Positions 1 through 8,787 of a DNA stretch of 64,000 nucleotides are shown in pieces. The stretch is taken from the NCBI RefSeq assembly GCF_900130045.1, contig NZ_FQXT01000002.1, positions 496,001 to 560,000 of the forward strand, read 5' to 3'. Numbering within the stretch: the first letter of the stretch is position 1; every line of letters begins with the position of its first letter. This DNA comes from Leeuwenhoekiella palythoae (GTDB taxonomy: Bacteria > Bacteroidota > Bacteroidia > Flavobacteriales > Flavobacteriaceae). The position numbers and the translations under genes were made by a program. The notes under the pieces are model-generated. The model was not told the DNA's origin, did no database searches, and worked only from the letters and a program-made list of their open reading frames with translations.

Positions 1-935
1 TTTCAGATAAATTGAGTGTACTTGTAGGTCTTCGGGTTGAAAATACACGAATAGAAAGTACGGGTAACAACTTTGATGTTGACGAGCCGGAAGCGTTTAC
101 GCAGATCAACGACGAGAGTTCGTATACTAACGTGTTGCCTGGGGTACATTTCAAATACAATGCTTCAGAAAATACAGTATTGCGCTTTGCCTGGACCAAT
201 ACGTTAGCTAGACCTAATTACATCGATCTTGTGCCTTACAGACAGCGAGAAGATGATGAGGTTTCCATAGGTAACCCACAGTTGAATCCTACCACAGCGA
301 TGAACTTTGATTTTATGGCTGAGAAGTATTTTAGTTCTGTGGGGATTCTTTCAGGAGGGGTATTTTATAAAGACTTAAACGACTTTATCTACACCAGCGT
401 TTCAGAAGAAGAAAGTACCGGTTATGAATTGTACCAACCGCTTAACGGAGATAAAGCACGTATTTTTGGTGCAGAAGTCGCGTTTCAGCGTCAGTTGGAT
501 TTCCTTCCAGGTTTCCTAAAGAATTTTGGCATCTATGTTAATTATACCTACTTAAACTCTGAAGCAAAAGGTATCGCTAATGAAGACGGTGATATGCGTG
601 GTGATCTTGATCTCCCTGGTTCTTCGCCTAATATGTTTAACGCGTCACTCTCGTATGCAGACAAGTGGTTTAGCGCGCGTCTTTCAGGAAATTACTCTGA
701 TGCGTACATAGACGAATTAGGAGGTAACGCTTTTGAAGATCGTTTTTATGACGAGCAGTTTTTCTTAGACTTTAATGCAACTGTTTTCTTGTCAAGAAAC
801 CTTCAGGTTTATGCTAACTTGAACAACATTACCAATCAACCCTTACGTTATTACCAAGGTGTTAAAAACCGTACCATGCAAATGGAATACTACAGCACGC
901 GTTTAACTTTTGGTGTAAAATATGATTTATTCTAG
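1..935 (+). CDS. TonB-dependent receptor, C-terminal part (cut by window edge)
   Basis: This is the C-terminal ~310 residues of an outer-membrane beta-barrel receptor. The reading frame is open to the first bases of the window, so the TTG at 12 is internal and the true start lies upstream. Visible hallmarks are alternating beta-strands with aromatic girdles, the pattern 'FRFAWTNTLARPNY' typical of TonB receptor barrels, 'NPQLNPTTAMNFDFMAEKYF', and a terminal strand ending in Phe (VKYDLF) as expected for BAM insertion. It ends one base before a phytase lipoprotein gene, so the two are probably co-transcribed. By known pairings in marine Flavobacteriia I infer that it imports a phytate-derived or phosphorylated ligand; the substrate is not proven by sequence. 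The plug and TonB box are outside the window. Confidence 0.93.
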   Translation, partial: SDKLSVLVGLRVENTRIESTGNNFDVDEPEAFTQINDESSYTNVLPGVHFKYNASENTVLRFAWTNTLARPNYIDLVPYRQREDDEVSIGNPQLNPTTAMNFDFMAEKYFSSVGILSGGVFYKDLNDFIYTSVSEEESTGYELYQPLNGDKARIFGAEVAFQRQLDFLPGFLKNFGIYVNYTYLNSEAKGIANEDGDMRGDLDLPGSSPNMFNASLSYADKWFSARLSGNYSDAYIDELGGNAFEDRFYDEQFFLDFNATVFLSRNLQVYANLNNITNQPLRYYQGVKNRTMQMEYYSTRLTFGVKYDLF

Positions 936-936
936 A

Positions 937-1959
937 ATGAAAAATTTAAAGTATATCGCCGGTATAGGCGCGGCAGTGGTTTTATTTTCCTGCGGAAGCA
1001 AAAAGTCGCAATTGCCGGAAATTAAACCTGATATTATTACCGAACACGTAAAGTATGATACCGATGATCCTGCGATATGGATCAATCCGGAAGATGCATC
1101 GCAGAGTATCGTTTTTGGTACCGATAAGGATACAGATGGCGGAATTTTTGCCTTTGATCTCGAAGGAAAGATTATTCCTGAGAAATCAATTCCCAATATT
1201 CAGCGCCCTAATAATGTGGATTTGCGTTACGGTTTTCCGGTAACCGATTCAACGCAAACCGATATCATCGCGTTCACCGAAAGAGAGCGTAAAATGTTGC
1301 GTATTTATTCAGTGCCTGATATGAAGCCTTTAGATGGTGGTGGTTTTCCGGTGTTTGCTGATGACGCTAATGAAGCGTTTCAGTATCCTATGGGTGTGAG
1401 CTTGTATAAATCGGCTGTTGACGGAGCATTCTATGCGATTGTTGGCCGTAAAACGGGACCAACCGAGAATTACTTGTATCAGTACAAAATCACAACGCAA
1501 GCCGATAGTTTGGTAGGTTTTGATTTGGTACGCAAGTTTGGGAACTTCAGTGGTAAAAAAGAGATCGAGGCCATTGCTGTTGATGATGCTATGGGGTTTG
1601 TGTATTATTCTGATGAAGGAGATAGCGTAAAGAAATATTATGCAGAACCTGCTAAAGGAAATGAGCAACTTGCTGCTTTTGGGCAAGAAGATTTCTTAGA
1701 AGATATTGAAGGGATCGCGATCGCAGCATACGAGGACGGCAGCGGAATGATCATTGTTTCAGATCAGCAATACGGTCAGTTCAATATTTATGATCGTAAA
1801 ACCAATGAGCTGATTAGAGCTGTAAATCTGACCACAACAGAGACCGATGGTTGTGAGGTGGTGACCGTACCTTTAAATGACACGTTCAAAAACGGTTTGT
1901 TTGTCGCAATGAATGACGACGGAACCTTTTATTATTACGATTTGGGTAAGCTGAAATAG
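937..1959 (+). CDS. Beta-propeller phytase (3-phytase) lipoprotein
   Basis: Predicted 340-residue phytase of the beta-propeller family, which hydrolyses inositol hexakisphosphate using calcium. The N-terminus has a lipoprotein signal (hydrophobic stretch followed by VLFSC, so Cys about residue 20), implying an anchored periplasmic or surface enzyme. Family-like segments include 'YDTDDPAIWINPEDASQSIVFGTDKD', 'RPNNVDLRYGF', 'GRKTGPTENYLYQY', 'EIEAIAVDD', 'DIEGIAI' and a C-terminal 'TDGCEVVTVPL'. An upstream in-frame ATG at 922 overlaps the receptor gene; ATG 937 is preferred because it gives a normal signal peptide and lies one base after the receptor stop. With the receptor it forms a phosphorus-scavenging pair: cleavage by the phytase and uptake through the barrel are inferred from context. 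Confidence 0.9.
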   Translation: MKNLKYIAGIGAAVVLFSCGSKKSQLPEIKPDIITEHVKYDTDDPAIWINPEDASQSIVFGTDKDTDGGIFAFDLEGKIIPEKSIPNIQRPNNVDLRYGFPVTDSTQTDIIAFTERERKMLRIYSVPDMKPLDGGGFPVFADDANEAFQYPMGVSLYKSAVDGAFYAIVGRKTGPTENYLYQYKITTQADSLVGFDLVRKFGNFSGKKEIEAIAVDDAMGFVYYSDEGDSVKKYYAEPAKGNEQLAAFGQEDFLEDIEGIAIAAYEDGSGMIIVSDQQYGQFNIYDRKTNELIRAVNLTTTETDGCEVVTVPLNDTFKNGLFVAMNDDGTFYYYDLGKLK

Positions 1960-1983
1960 AAGATACCCCAAATCATAATGAAT

Positions 1984-2013
1984 AAAAAAACCCGCCACAG
2001 AGGCGGGTTTTTG
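1984..2013. terminator. Bidirectional intrinsic terminator after phytase
   Basis: A 6-bp GC stem CCCGCC / GGCGGG (1991-1996 and 2002-2007, loop ACAGA) is flanked by an A7 run on the left and a T5 run on the right. It lies between the convergent phytase and TM2 genes and can serve both strands. Confidence 0.85.
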
Positions 2014-2033
2014 TGTTTTAAAAATAATAAGGA

Positions 2034-2372
2034 TTACAATCCTGGGTACGTGCCGGTAATGATCTCGATACCATCAATAACCCAACCTACGATAAAGAAT
2101 CCGGCGGTTAAGATAAAGACGATGTTCCATAAAATCGGACTACCTAAATACCATCTGTGTGCAGCAAAGGCTCCTAAAAATAACCAAAGCAAGATCGCTA
2201 CGGTTTGACGGTCTGCCGCTACCGCAGCAGGAGAAATAAGTTCGCTTGAAGCTTCATCAGCAGCGTTAACTTCGGTGGTTGCTTTTGCAACACGCTCTAC
2301 AGGAAAGCCGGCAAAAGTTGTTGTTGAAATCATTAGCAGAAGTGCCAGTGAAAAGATAATTTTGAAATTCAT
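2034..2372 (-). CDS. TM2 domain membrane protein
   Basis: A 112-residue protein with an N-terminal signal peptide (hydrophobic core 'IIFSLALLLMIST', likely cleavage near TFA-G) and a C-terminal TM2 domain: two membrane helices around 'VAILLWLFLGAFAAHRWYLG' and 'WNIVFILTAGFFIVGWVIDGI'. The HRWYLG and D-GI features between and after the helices are characteristic of TM2 proteins. The linker (about residues 30-55) is Ala/Glu rich. The function of bacterial TM2 proteins is generally unknown; it acts in the inner membrane. It is a single gene ending at a shared terminator; nothing in its neighbours indicates a pathway. Confidence 0.88.
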   Translation of the reverse strand: MNFKIIFSLALLLMISTTTFAGFPVERVAKATTEVNAADEASSELISPAAVAADRQTVAILLWLFLGAFAAHRWYLGSPILWNIVFILTAGFFIVGWVIDGIEIITGTYPGL

Positions 2373-2413
2373 AAGATCTAAGGTTAATTAAACTACCTAA
2401 AAAGTACGCTATT

Positions 2414-3295
2414 TTGAGAAACCCTTCCTTTCGATTATTCTTGTTTTTGATATGTTTAACTTTTGGCAGCAGTTTAAAAGCGCAAGAATATGAGTTCTTT
2501 GGCGTCATCAAATTGAACGATACTTCGTTCATCAGTTATAAGGTTTTGTTTGACCGTGTCAACGATTCTATACAAGGCTATTCTCTTACCGATTTTGCCG
2601 GAAAACACGAAACTAAATCCAATATTAAAGGCTATTATAATGAAGCCGAAAATCTGCTAAGCTTTGAAGAGTATGACATTGTATATACCAAATCGCCTGT
2701 CGTACAAAAGGATTTTTGCTTTGTAAATTTTGAAGGAAAGGTGCGCAATTTAGATCGTGTGAAAGCCTTCAGTGGGGATTTTAAAGGACTATATGCAGAC
2801 GGTACTTCTTGCCTCGACGGAATGATCATTGTAAACTCTGGTCAGGAGGTAAAAAAGCGTGTTGAGAAAATCGACAAAGTGGTGCAGCGCTCCCGTAAAT
2901 TTTCAGATTCTATTAAGAAAAATATCAAGGTGGTGAAGGTGCTTGACACCCTCACGCGTAACATCATCGCAAAAAATGAAAACCTGAATATCTTCACTCG
3001 TGATCAAAAAATAAAACTAGCGATCTACGATGCCGGAAAGGAAGATGGCGATGTGATCAATTTGTTTGTAGACGATAAACCGGTTTTAGAAAACTATACC
3101 GTGCTGCATGAGATTAAACACTTAGAATTTGATCTAAAAAATGCAGAAACTAAAATTAGAGTAGAAGCAGTAAGTGAAGGAACTTCTTCTCCAAATACTG
3201 TGCGATTAGAAGTAGAAGACAGTCGCAATTTTGTGCGTACCATCACCAACTTAAAAGAAGGAGAACACGCGCAAATGACGCTTGTAAAAAAATAA
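2414..3295 (+). CDS. Secreted protein of unknown function
   Basis: A 293-residue protein with a clear signal peptide ('RLFLFLICLTFGSSLKAQ', cleavage after KAQ) and a mature part rich in beta-strand patterns. The start is TTG at 2414; no ATG is available that preserves the signal peptide. I do not recognise a named family. The middle (about residues 145-180) is basic and likely helical (KKRVEKIDKVVQRSRKFSDSIKKNIKVVKVLDTLTR); the C-terminal ~100 residues look like a beta-sandwich ('QKIKLAIYDAGKEDGDVINLFVDDKPVLENY', 'NTVRLEVEDS'), reminiscent of proteins that describe small extracytoplasmic beta domains. It is divergent from the TM2 gene and convergent with ahcY. Role unknown. Confidence 0.75.
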   Translation: MRNPSFRLFLFLICLTFGSSLKAQEYEFFGVIKLNDTSFISYKVLFDRVNDSIQGYSLTDFAGKHETKSNIKGYYNEAENLLSFEEYDIVYTKSPVVQKDFCFVNFEGKVRNLDRVKAFSGDFKGLYADGTSCLDGMIIVNSGQEVKKRVEKIDKVVQRSRKFSDSIKKNIKVVKVLDTLTRNIIAKNENLNIFTRDQKIKLAIYDAGKEDGDVINLFVDDKPVLENYTVLHEIKHLEFDLKNAETKIRVEAVSEGTSSPNTVRLEVEDSRNFVRTITNLKEGEHAQMTLVKK

Positions 3296-3318
3296 CCCCC
3301 GCAAATACTGCGAGGGTT
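3294..3318. terminator. Weak hairpin between convergent genes
   Basis: A 10-bp stem with one mismatch (AACCCCCGCA at 3294-3303, TGCGAGGGTT at 3309-3318, loop AATAC) directly abuts the stop codon of the secreted-protein gene. It has no long T-run after it, so it is only a possible terminator or RNA-end stabiliser between that gene and ahcY. Confidence 0.45.
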
Positions 3319-3359
3319 AGTATACCTTAAATCTAATCTCTGAGATTTTAAGTCTTTAA

Positions 3360-4676
3360 TTAGTATCTGTAATACTCCGGCTTGTAAGGTCCTTCAACCG
3401 TTACACCAATGTATTCAGCTTGCTCTTCGTTAAGTTGCGTTAACTCAACGCCTATTTTTTCTAAGTGTAACGCAGCAACTTTCTCATCAAGATGCTTTGG
3501 TAGCATATACACTTTATTCTCGTAGTTGTCGCTGTTTTTCCAAAGTTCGATCTGTGCCAAAGTTTGGTTAGTAAACGAGTTACTCATCACAAAACTTGGG
3601 TGACCAGTTGCGCAACCAAGGTTTACTAGACGACCTTCAGCAAGAAGGATAATATCTTTTCCGTCGATGGTATATTTATCAACCTGAGGTTTGATCTCAT
3701 CTTTAGTATCGCCGTAGTTTTCATTTAACCAAGCAACCTGGATCTCATTGTCAAAGTGGCCAATGTTACACACGATGGTTTTATCCTTCATCGCTTTAAA
3801 ATGCTCAGCACGTACGATATCTTTATTTCCGGTAGTGGTGATCACAATATCAGCTTTGTCAAGAACCGTTTCTAAACGTTTTACTTCAAAACCGTCCATC
3901 GCCGCTTGTAGCGCACAAATAGGATCAATTTCGGTAACAGTTACAATAGAGCCAGCGCCTCTAAAAGAAGCTGCGGTACCTTTACCAACATCACCATAAC
4001 CGCAAACCACAACGCGTTTTCCGGCAAGCATAACATCAGTAGCACGACGTATCGCATCTACTGCGCTCTCACGACAACCAAATTTATTGTCAAACTTAGA
4101 CTTGGTTACACTGTCATTCACGTTGATTGCAGGCATAGGCAACGTGCCTTTGTTCATACGCTCATATAAACGGTGAACTCCGGTAGTGGTTTCTTCAGAA
4201 AGACCTTTAATTGCAGCAGCAAGTTCTGGGTATTCATCAAGAACCATATTGGTTAAATCTCCACCGTCATCAAGAATCATATTTAACGGCTCGCGCTCTT
4301 CTCCAAAGAATAGCGTCTGCTCGATACACCAATTAAACTCTTCCTCGTTCATCCCTTTCCAGGCATAAACGGGGATTCCTGCAGCAGCAATAGCAGCGGC
4401 AGCGTGATCTTGGGTAGAGAAAATATTACAAGAACTCCAAGTAACATCAGCACCAAGCGCCACTAGCGTTTCGATTAAAACAGCGGTTTGAATGGTCATA
4501 TGCAAACAACCCGCAATACGAGCGCCTTTTAAAGGTTGTTCTGCACCATATTCTTCACGCAAAGCCATAAGGCCAGGCATTTCAGCTTCGGCAAGTTCTA
4601 TTTCTTTTCTTCCCCAAGCTGCCAAAGAAATATCTCTGACTTTATAAGGAACGTACTGCACGGTTTTCGTTGACAT
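3360..4676 (-). CDS. ahcY: S-adenosylhomocysteine hydrolase
   Basis: A 438-residue adenosylhomocysteinase, which converts S-adenosylhomocysteine to adenosine and homocysteine in the activated methyl cycle, using bound NAD. The whole family length is covered: the N-terminal catalytic region ('[16 protein letters not shown]', '[15 protein letters not shown]'), the '[11 protein letters not shown]' segment with the active-site Lys and Asp, the Rossmann motif '[13 protein letters not shown]', and the C-terminal 'KPEYYRY' ending whose Lys and Tyr reach into the neighbouring subunit. The cytosolic enzyme is normally a tetramer. It is transcribed alone, divergent from the phosphopantetheinyl transferase operon, with a good TAnnTTTG element 30 bases upstream. 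Confidence 0.98.
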   Translation of the reverse strand: MSTKTVQYVPYKVRDISLAAWGRKEIELAEAEMPGLMALREEYGAEQPLKGARIAGCLHMTIQTAVLIETLVALGADVTWSSCNIFSTQDHAAAAIAAAGIPVYAWKGMNEEEFNWCIEQTLFFGEEREPLNMILDDGGDLTNMVLDEYPELAAAIKGLSEETTTGVHRLYERMNKGTLPMPAINVNDSVTKSKFDNKFGCRESAVDAIRRATDVMLAGKRVVVCGYGDVGKGTAASFRGAGSIVTVTEIDPICALQAAMDGFEVKRLETVLDKADIVITTTGNKDIVRAEHFKAMKDKTIVCNIGHFDNEIQVAWLNENYGDTKDEIKPQVDKYTIDGKDIILLAEGRLVNLGCATGHPSFVMSNSFTNQTLAQIELWKNSDNYENKVYMLPKHLDEKVAALHLEKIGVELTQLNEEQAEYIGVTVEGPYKPEYYRY

Positions 4677-4705
4677 AATCTTATATTTACAATTCTTATT
4701 TTTTG

Positions 4706-4713
4706 CAAAAATA
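4706..4713 (-). promoter_or_regulatory. Promoter -7 element for ahcY
   Basis: The plus-strand sequence CAAAAATA reads TATTTTTG on the minus strand and matches the Bacteroidota -7 consensus TAnnTTTG. It is 30 bases upstream of the ahcY ATG. I see no clear TTTG at the -33 position, so the call rests on the -7 element and location. Confidence 0.5.
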
Positions 4714-4733
4714 CGTAATATCTACTAGTTAAC

Positions 4734-5366
4734 GTGCCACTTTTCAAAACTATAACGCCCAATCCTAGCACTCAGGTTTACATCTGGAAGGTGGAAGAAT
4801 CTGTTGAGGCCTTGTCTGAAAATGTGAACCTTACACCGCATTGTCAAGCGCGTTTTGAGAGTATGAAATCGCAACTGCACCAACGTGGATTTTTAAGTAT
4901 ACGACACTTGTTGCACGTTGCGGGTTACACCGATCAGGACCTGTATTACACCGAAAATGGAAAGCCGCATCTTAAAGACGGTAAATACATTTCGATAACG
5001 CATTCTTACAACTTTACCGCGATTATCGTGAGTGAAACCGTTGAGGTTGGTATTGATATCGAAATGCAGCGCGATAAGATCTTGCGCATCGCTTCCCGTT
5101 TTACACCGCTTAAAGAATATCGTACTTTGGCCAACGACGATGCAGTGATTAGAAAACTTACGATCGTTTGGGGCGCAAAAGAAGCATTGTATAAAATTTA
5201 TGGAGTGAAAGGCTTGAGTTTTCTTCAGCACATCAACGTTACCGATTTTGATTTTGAGGATTATAAAACTGATGCCGTAATTAATTACCACGGAAAGCAC
5301 AGCAAATACGCTATTGATTTCTTGGAATTTGAAGGCTTTACATGTGTTTATGCTCAGGCATTATGA
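4734..5366 (+). CDS. 4'-phosphopantetheinyl transferase superfamily protein
   Basis: A 210-residue enzyme that transfers the phosphopantetheine arm of coenzyme A onto acyl-carrier or related carrier proteins. The two family signatures are present: 'EVGIDIEMQRDKI' (Mg-binding Asp and Glu, about residues 101-112) and 'WGAKEALYKIYG' (the W-x-x-KEA-x-x-K motif, about residues 144-155). Length fits the Sfp/AcpT-like class. The start is GTG at 4734; no in-frame ATG gives the conserved N-terminus. The stop overlaps the start of the GGGP synthase gene in an ATGA arrangement, making this the first gene of a tightly packed operon. Whether it modifies fatty-acid ACP or a secondary carrier cannot be told from the sequence. 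Confidence 0.92.
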   Translation: MPLFKTITPNPSTQVYIWKVEESVEALSENVNLTPHCQARFESMKSQLHQRGFLSIRHLLHVAGYTDQDLYYTENGKPHLKDGKYISITHSYNFTAIIVSETVEVGIDIEMQRDKILRIASRFTPLKEYRTLANDDAVIRKLTIVWGAKEALYKIYGVKGLSFLQHINVTDFDFEDYKTDAVINYHGKHSKYAIDFLEFEGFTCVYAQAL

Positions 5367-6088
5367 TCGAAAAATTAGCGCATAGCGGAACCAGTATTTA
5401 TTCAGCGCTTTTAAAATCGATTGAAGCCGAAAAACCGCTTTTTGCTATACTTTTTGATCCCGAAGAGCTTTCTGAAACGCTTTTGACGCAGCAGCTTTCA
5501 AAGCTACCCGTATTCACCACACACATTCTCGTTGGTGGAAGCACTGCTACGCAAGCACAAACACAGGTCGCAGTTAATTTGATCAAACAAAAAACATCCT
5601 TACCGGTGCTTTTGTTTCCCGGAGATTACCGGCAAATAACCGCAGAGGCAGATGGGATTTTGTTTTTAAGTCTTTTATCAGGGGAAAATCCGGAGTATTT
5701 GATTCGGCAGCAAATTCAATCTGTGGGAAAATTGCGTGCTTCAGCCTTAGAGATCATACCTACCGGATATATTTTAATCGATGGCGGAAAGCAAACTACT
5801 GTGGAACGTGTGAGTCAAACGCAGGCGATTCCGCAAGAGATGGTGCAACGTATTGTAGATACGGCGCTGGCGGGAGAATATTCAGGTAAAAAACTCATTT
5901 ACCTCGAGGCCGGAAGCGGCGCGTTGAATCCTGTTTCCGTAGAAATCATTCAAGCCGTAAAAGACGCGATTTCTATTCCGCTAATCGTAGGTGGTGGCAT
6001 ACGAAGTCAATCAAAACTTGAAGCTATTTATGCTGCAGGAGCAGATCTCGTTGTGGTAGGGACGGCTTTTGAAAAAGGTGATTTTTAG
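5363..6088 (+). CDS. Geranylgeranylglyceryl phosphate synthase (PcrB/GGGPS family)
   Basis: A 241-residue TIM-barrel prenyltransferase joining a polyprenyl diphosphate to sn-glycerol-1-phosphate, the ether-lipid step known mainly from archaea but also found in Bacteroidota. Family segments in order are 'LFDPEELSE' (catalytic Asp/Glu region near the N-terminus), 'VGGSTATQ', 'PVLLFPGDYRQI', 'LIYLEAGSGALNPV' and 'PLIVGGGIRS' followed by 'GADLVVVGTAFEK' (phosphate binding). The ATG at 5363 is preferred over an upstream TTG-frame start because it overlaps the previous stop as ATGA, suggesting translational coupling. The flavobacterial group II enzymes are known to be active prenyltransferases; the final product in this organism is unknown. 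Confidence 0.93.
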   Translation: MIEKLAHSGTSIYSALLKSIEAEKPLFAILFDPEELSETLLTQQLSKLPVFTTHILVGGSTATQAQTQVAVNLIKQKTSLPVLLFPGDYRQITAEADGILFLSLLSGENPEYLIRQQIQSVGKLRASALEIIPTGYILIDGGKQTTVERVSQTQAIPQEMVQRIVDTALAGEYSGKKLIYLEAGSGALNPVSVEIIQAVKDAISIPLIVGGGIRSQSKLEAIYAAGADLVVVGTAFEKGDF

Positions 6089-6089
6089 T

Positions 6090-6722
6090 ATGAATGCAGT
6101 GTTTGATTTTTTCTTTGGGCAATATGCAGAGTATGAGACTTCATCGATAATCCTTGAGATTATCGCTGTGATTTTTGGATTGCTTTCTGTGTGGTATTCT
6201 AAACAGAATAATATTCTCGTTTATCCAACCGGAATGATCAGCACTTCGATTTTTGTGTACTTATTACTTAAATGGGGACTGCTGGGAGATATGATGATCA
6301 ACGTGTACTATTTCTCCATGAGTGTTTACGGTTGGTATGTCTGGACGCGCAAAGTAGATGCAACGCACGTGACACCCATTGCGAGAGCTACAATGAAAGA
6401 TCATCTTTGGTCTGGGATCATCTTTGTGGCTACCGTTCTATTTGTTTTTGCGGTTTACACCTATTTTGAAAAATGGACGAGCTGGACCGCTTATGTAGAC
6501 ACGCTGACCACAGCCATATTTTTTGTTGGAATGTGGCTCATGGCAAAACGTAAAATCGAAAACTGGATCTACTGGATCGTGGGAGACATAATCTCAGTAC
6601 CGCTGTATTTTTACAAAGGTTTCACATTTACCAGTTTTCAATATCTTATTTTTACTGTGCTTGCTATTTATGGCTTAATCGCGTGGAAAAAATACCTCAA
6701 CAACACTCCGGAAACTGCATAA
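6090..6722 (+). CDS. pnuC: PnuC-family nicotinamide riboside transporter
   Basis: A 210-residue inner-membrane protein with about seven hydrophobic helices, matching the PnuC family. Typical parts are 'WYSKQNNILVYPTGMISTSIFVYLLLKWGLLGDMMINVYYFSMSVYGWYVW' and 'TDTLTT'-like polar turn followed by 'WLMAKRKIENWIYWIVGDIISVPLYFYKG', where the Trp-Asn pair of the permease motif is visible. PnuC proteins take up nicotinamide riboside by facilitated diffusion and rely on a cytosolic kinase for trapping; that kinase is the next gene. The start is ATG 6090, one base after the GGGP synthase stop; a TTG further upstream would force a longer overlap. Relatives of this family can carry thiamine (PnuT), but the adjacent NadR-like kinase favours nicotinamide riboside. 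Confidence 0.92.
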   Translation: MNAVFDFFFGQYAEYETSSIILEIIAVIFGLLSVWYSKQNNILVYPTGMISTSIFVYLLLKWGLLGDMMINVYYFSMSVYGWYVWTRKVDATHVTPIARATMKDHLWSGIIFVATVLFVFAVYTYFEKWTSWTAYVDTLTTAIFFVGMWLMAKRKIENWIYWIVGDIISVPLYFYKGFTFTSFQYLIFTVLAIYGLIAWKKYLNNTPETA

Positions 6723-7243
6723 AAATTGTACTCTTTGGTCCCGAAAGTACCGGGAAAACGACCTTGTCTAAGGCTTTAGCTAAGCAATATGAAGCTGCTT
6801 GGGTGCCAGAATTTGCCCGGGAATATCTTCAGCAAAAATGGGATCAAGAGCAAAAGATCTGCGAACCTAAAGATATCTTGCCTATTGCAATTGGCCAGAT
6901 GAAGCTGGAGAATGCAGCTGCAAATTCCCGGAAAAAATTAGTATTTTGTGACACAGACCTTTTAGAAACCAAGGTATATAGTGAGGCCTATTATGACGGA
7001 TGGTGCGACGAGCAAGTAGTGGCAGCTGCTTTAGAAAACGAGTACGATCTGTATGTCCTGACCTATATTGATACCCCTTGGCAAGCAGATGATCTACGGG
7101 ATCGTCCTGAGCAGCGTGAAGAAATGTTTGCTCTTTTTGAAAATGCCTTGATCAAAAATAACCGCCCCTATATTTTAGTAAAAGGCTCAATTGAAGAACG
7201 CATAAAACGAATAACTAACCACCTAAATTCTATTTTAAATTGA
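6683..7243 (+). CDS. NadR-like nicotinamide riboside kinase (AAA_28 P-loop)
   Basis: A 186-residue P-loop ATPase similar to the C-terminal kinase domain of NadR, which phosphorylates nicotinamide riboside to NMN. The Walker A motif 'GPESTGKTT' is at residues 19-27; further conserved pieces are 'WVPEFAREYL' (substrate region), 'FCDTDLLETKVYSE' (Walker B-like) and 'DTPWQADDLRDRPEQREEMF'. It lacks the adenylyltransferase domain of full NadR. The only canonical start is GTG 6683, which overlaps pnuC by 40 bases; the first residues look unconserved and a rarer start nearer 6719-6725 is possible. Coupling of transporter and kinase genes supports an NAD salvage unit. The gene ends in a TTGA overlap with the next gene. 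Confidence 0.9.
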   Translation: MEKIPQQHSGNCIKIVLFGPESTGKTTLSKALAKQYEAAWVPEFAREYLQQKWDQEQKICEPKDILPIAIGQMKLENAAANSRKKLVFCDTDLLETKVYSEAYYDGWCDEQVVAAALENEYDLYVLTYIDTPWQADDLRDRPEQREEMFALFENALIKNNRPYILVKGSIEERIKRITNHLNSILN

Positions 7244-8787
7244 ATTTTACCGACCAAGAAATCAACGAAATCAAAGATCACGGTTTGACTATAGAACAAG
7301 TCAAATCACAAATTGATCTATTTACTAATGGGGTTCCTAATGTTAAACTGGTTGCTCCGGCGACAGTGGCAGACGGGATTTTTAAACTCACGGAAGAGGA
7401 AGAGCTCAAATATCTGGATTTTTATGAGAGCCATAAAAAAGAGCTTGATCTATTGAAGTTTACTCCGGCTTCGGGAGCTGCGAGCCGTATGTTTAAAAAG
7501 ATCTATCAGTTTTTAGAGGATTATGATGCTTCCAAAGATACCATTGACGAGTATCTGGAGCGTACGGGCGATAAGCATATGAAAAACTTCTTTGCGGGCT
7601 ATAAAAAGTTCCCGTTTTATAATCATATTATCGATGGTCTTGACGAGGAAACCAAAAAAGATGAGAACGCTACTAAATATGCGTTTATCAAAACGATGAT
7701 GGCTGAAGATGGAGAGAACTACGGCAATCTGCCTAAAGGTTTGATTCCTTTTCATTACTACGGCTCGTATATGGCAACAGCTTTTGAAGAGCATTTACAC
7801 GAAGCAGCGGCCTATGCGGCAAAAAATGGCCAAGCCGATTTGCACTTCACAGTTTCACCAGAGCATAAAGACGCATTTAAAAAGGAATTCGATAAAATTC
7901 ACGCTTCGGTAAGTAATACGACCAATGTGAGTTTTGATGTAGATTATTCCTTTCAAAAACCGGAAACTGATACTGTGGCGGTTACGATGGATAACAAATT
8001 ATACCGAAAAGGCGATGGTTCATTACTCTTTAGACCAGGTGGCCACGGTGCACTTATCGAAAATCTGAATGATGTTGATGCAGATGTGGTTTTCATTAAA
8101 AATATTGACAATGTATTAGTGCAGGATAATATTCAAGCGTTGTCTAGAACTAAGCGTTTTTTAGCAGGGTTACTACTGAAAAAACAAGAAAGTATATTTA
8201 AGTACGCCGAACTTTTAGACAAAGATTCTATTGCTGAAGGTGAGCTGGAAGAGCTGGTAACGTTCTTACAAGAAGATTTCAGTACGCGTATTGATGAGGC
8301 CTATGCATCTTTTTCTACCGAAGAAAAGAAAAGCTATTTAAAAGAACTTTTAGATCGTCCTATTCGCGTATGCGGAATGGTTAAAAACGAAGGCGAGCCT
8401 GGTGGTGGTCCGTTTTGGGTTGAAGATGAAAGCGGTAAAGTGGCTTTACAAATTATTGAAAGCGCTCAGGTAAATGACAAAGACGCAAAGCAGGAGGAGA
8501 TCTTTAAGAACTCTACGCATTTTAATCCGGTGGATATTGTTGCCGGAGTGCGTAATTATAAAGGTGAAAAATACAACTTACTTGATTATGTAAATCCTGA
8601 TCTTGCTTTTATTGCCTACAAAACCGACGGTGGTAACGAGATCAAAGCTTTAGAGCTTCCGGGATTATGGAATGGTGCAATGGCACGCTGGAACACGCTG
8701 TTTGTTGAAGTGCCGTTGGAAACCTTCAATCCGGTTAAAACAGTAAATGATTTACTAAAACCTTCGCATCAGGCACAAGCGGAATGA
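7240..8787 (+). CDS. DUF4301 family protein
   Basis: A 515-residue cytosolic protein of the DUF4301 family, common in Bacteroidota and of unknown biochemical role. It contains the conserved 'FTPASGAASRMFK' motif (about residues 71-83), 'PFHYYGSYMATAFEEHL', 'LHFTVSPEH', 'LLFRPGGHGALIENLN' and 'VFIKNIDNV', which together resemble a sugar-nucleotide pyrophosphorylase-like fold (inference), and a late 'RVCGMVKNEGEPGGGPFWV' segment. No signal peptide. The TTG start at 7240 overlaps the preceding TGA stop, and its own stop overlaps arfB as ATGA, so it is expressed in the middle of the six-gene operon. The neighbours do not reveal its substrate. Confidence 0.92.
   Translation: MNFTDQEINEIKDHGLTIEQVKSQIDLFTNGVPNVKLVAPATVADGIFKLTEEEELKYLDFYESHKKELDLLKFTPASGAASRMFKKIYQFLEDYDASKDTIDEYLERTGDKHMKNFFAGYKKFPFYNHIIDGLDEETKKDENATKYAFIKTMMAEDGENYGNLPKGLIPFHYYGSYMATAFEEHLHEAAAYAAKNGQADLHFTVSPEHKDAFKKEFDKIHASVSNTTNVSFDVDYSFQKPETDTVAVTMDNKLYRKGDGSLLFRPGGHGALIENLNDVDADVVFIKNIDNVLVQDNIQALSRTKRFLAGLLLKKQESIFKYAELLDKDSIAEGELEELVTFLQEDFSTRIDEAYASFSTEEKKSYLKELLDRPIRVCGMVKNEGEPGGGPFWVEDESGKVALQIIESAQVNDKDAKQEEIFKNSTHFNPVDIVAGVRNYKGEKYNLLDYVNPDLAFIAYKTDGGNEIKALELPGLWNGAMARWNTLFVEVPLETFNPVKTVNDLLKPSHQAQAE

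Noticed and set aside
922-936. Upstream ATG (922) for the phytase gene
   Set aside because: It overlaps the receptor gene and adds five residues before a normal lipoprotein signal; ATG 937 is better placed.
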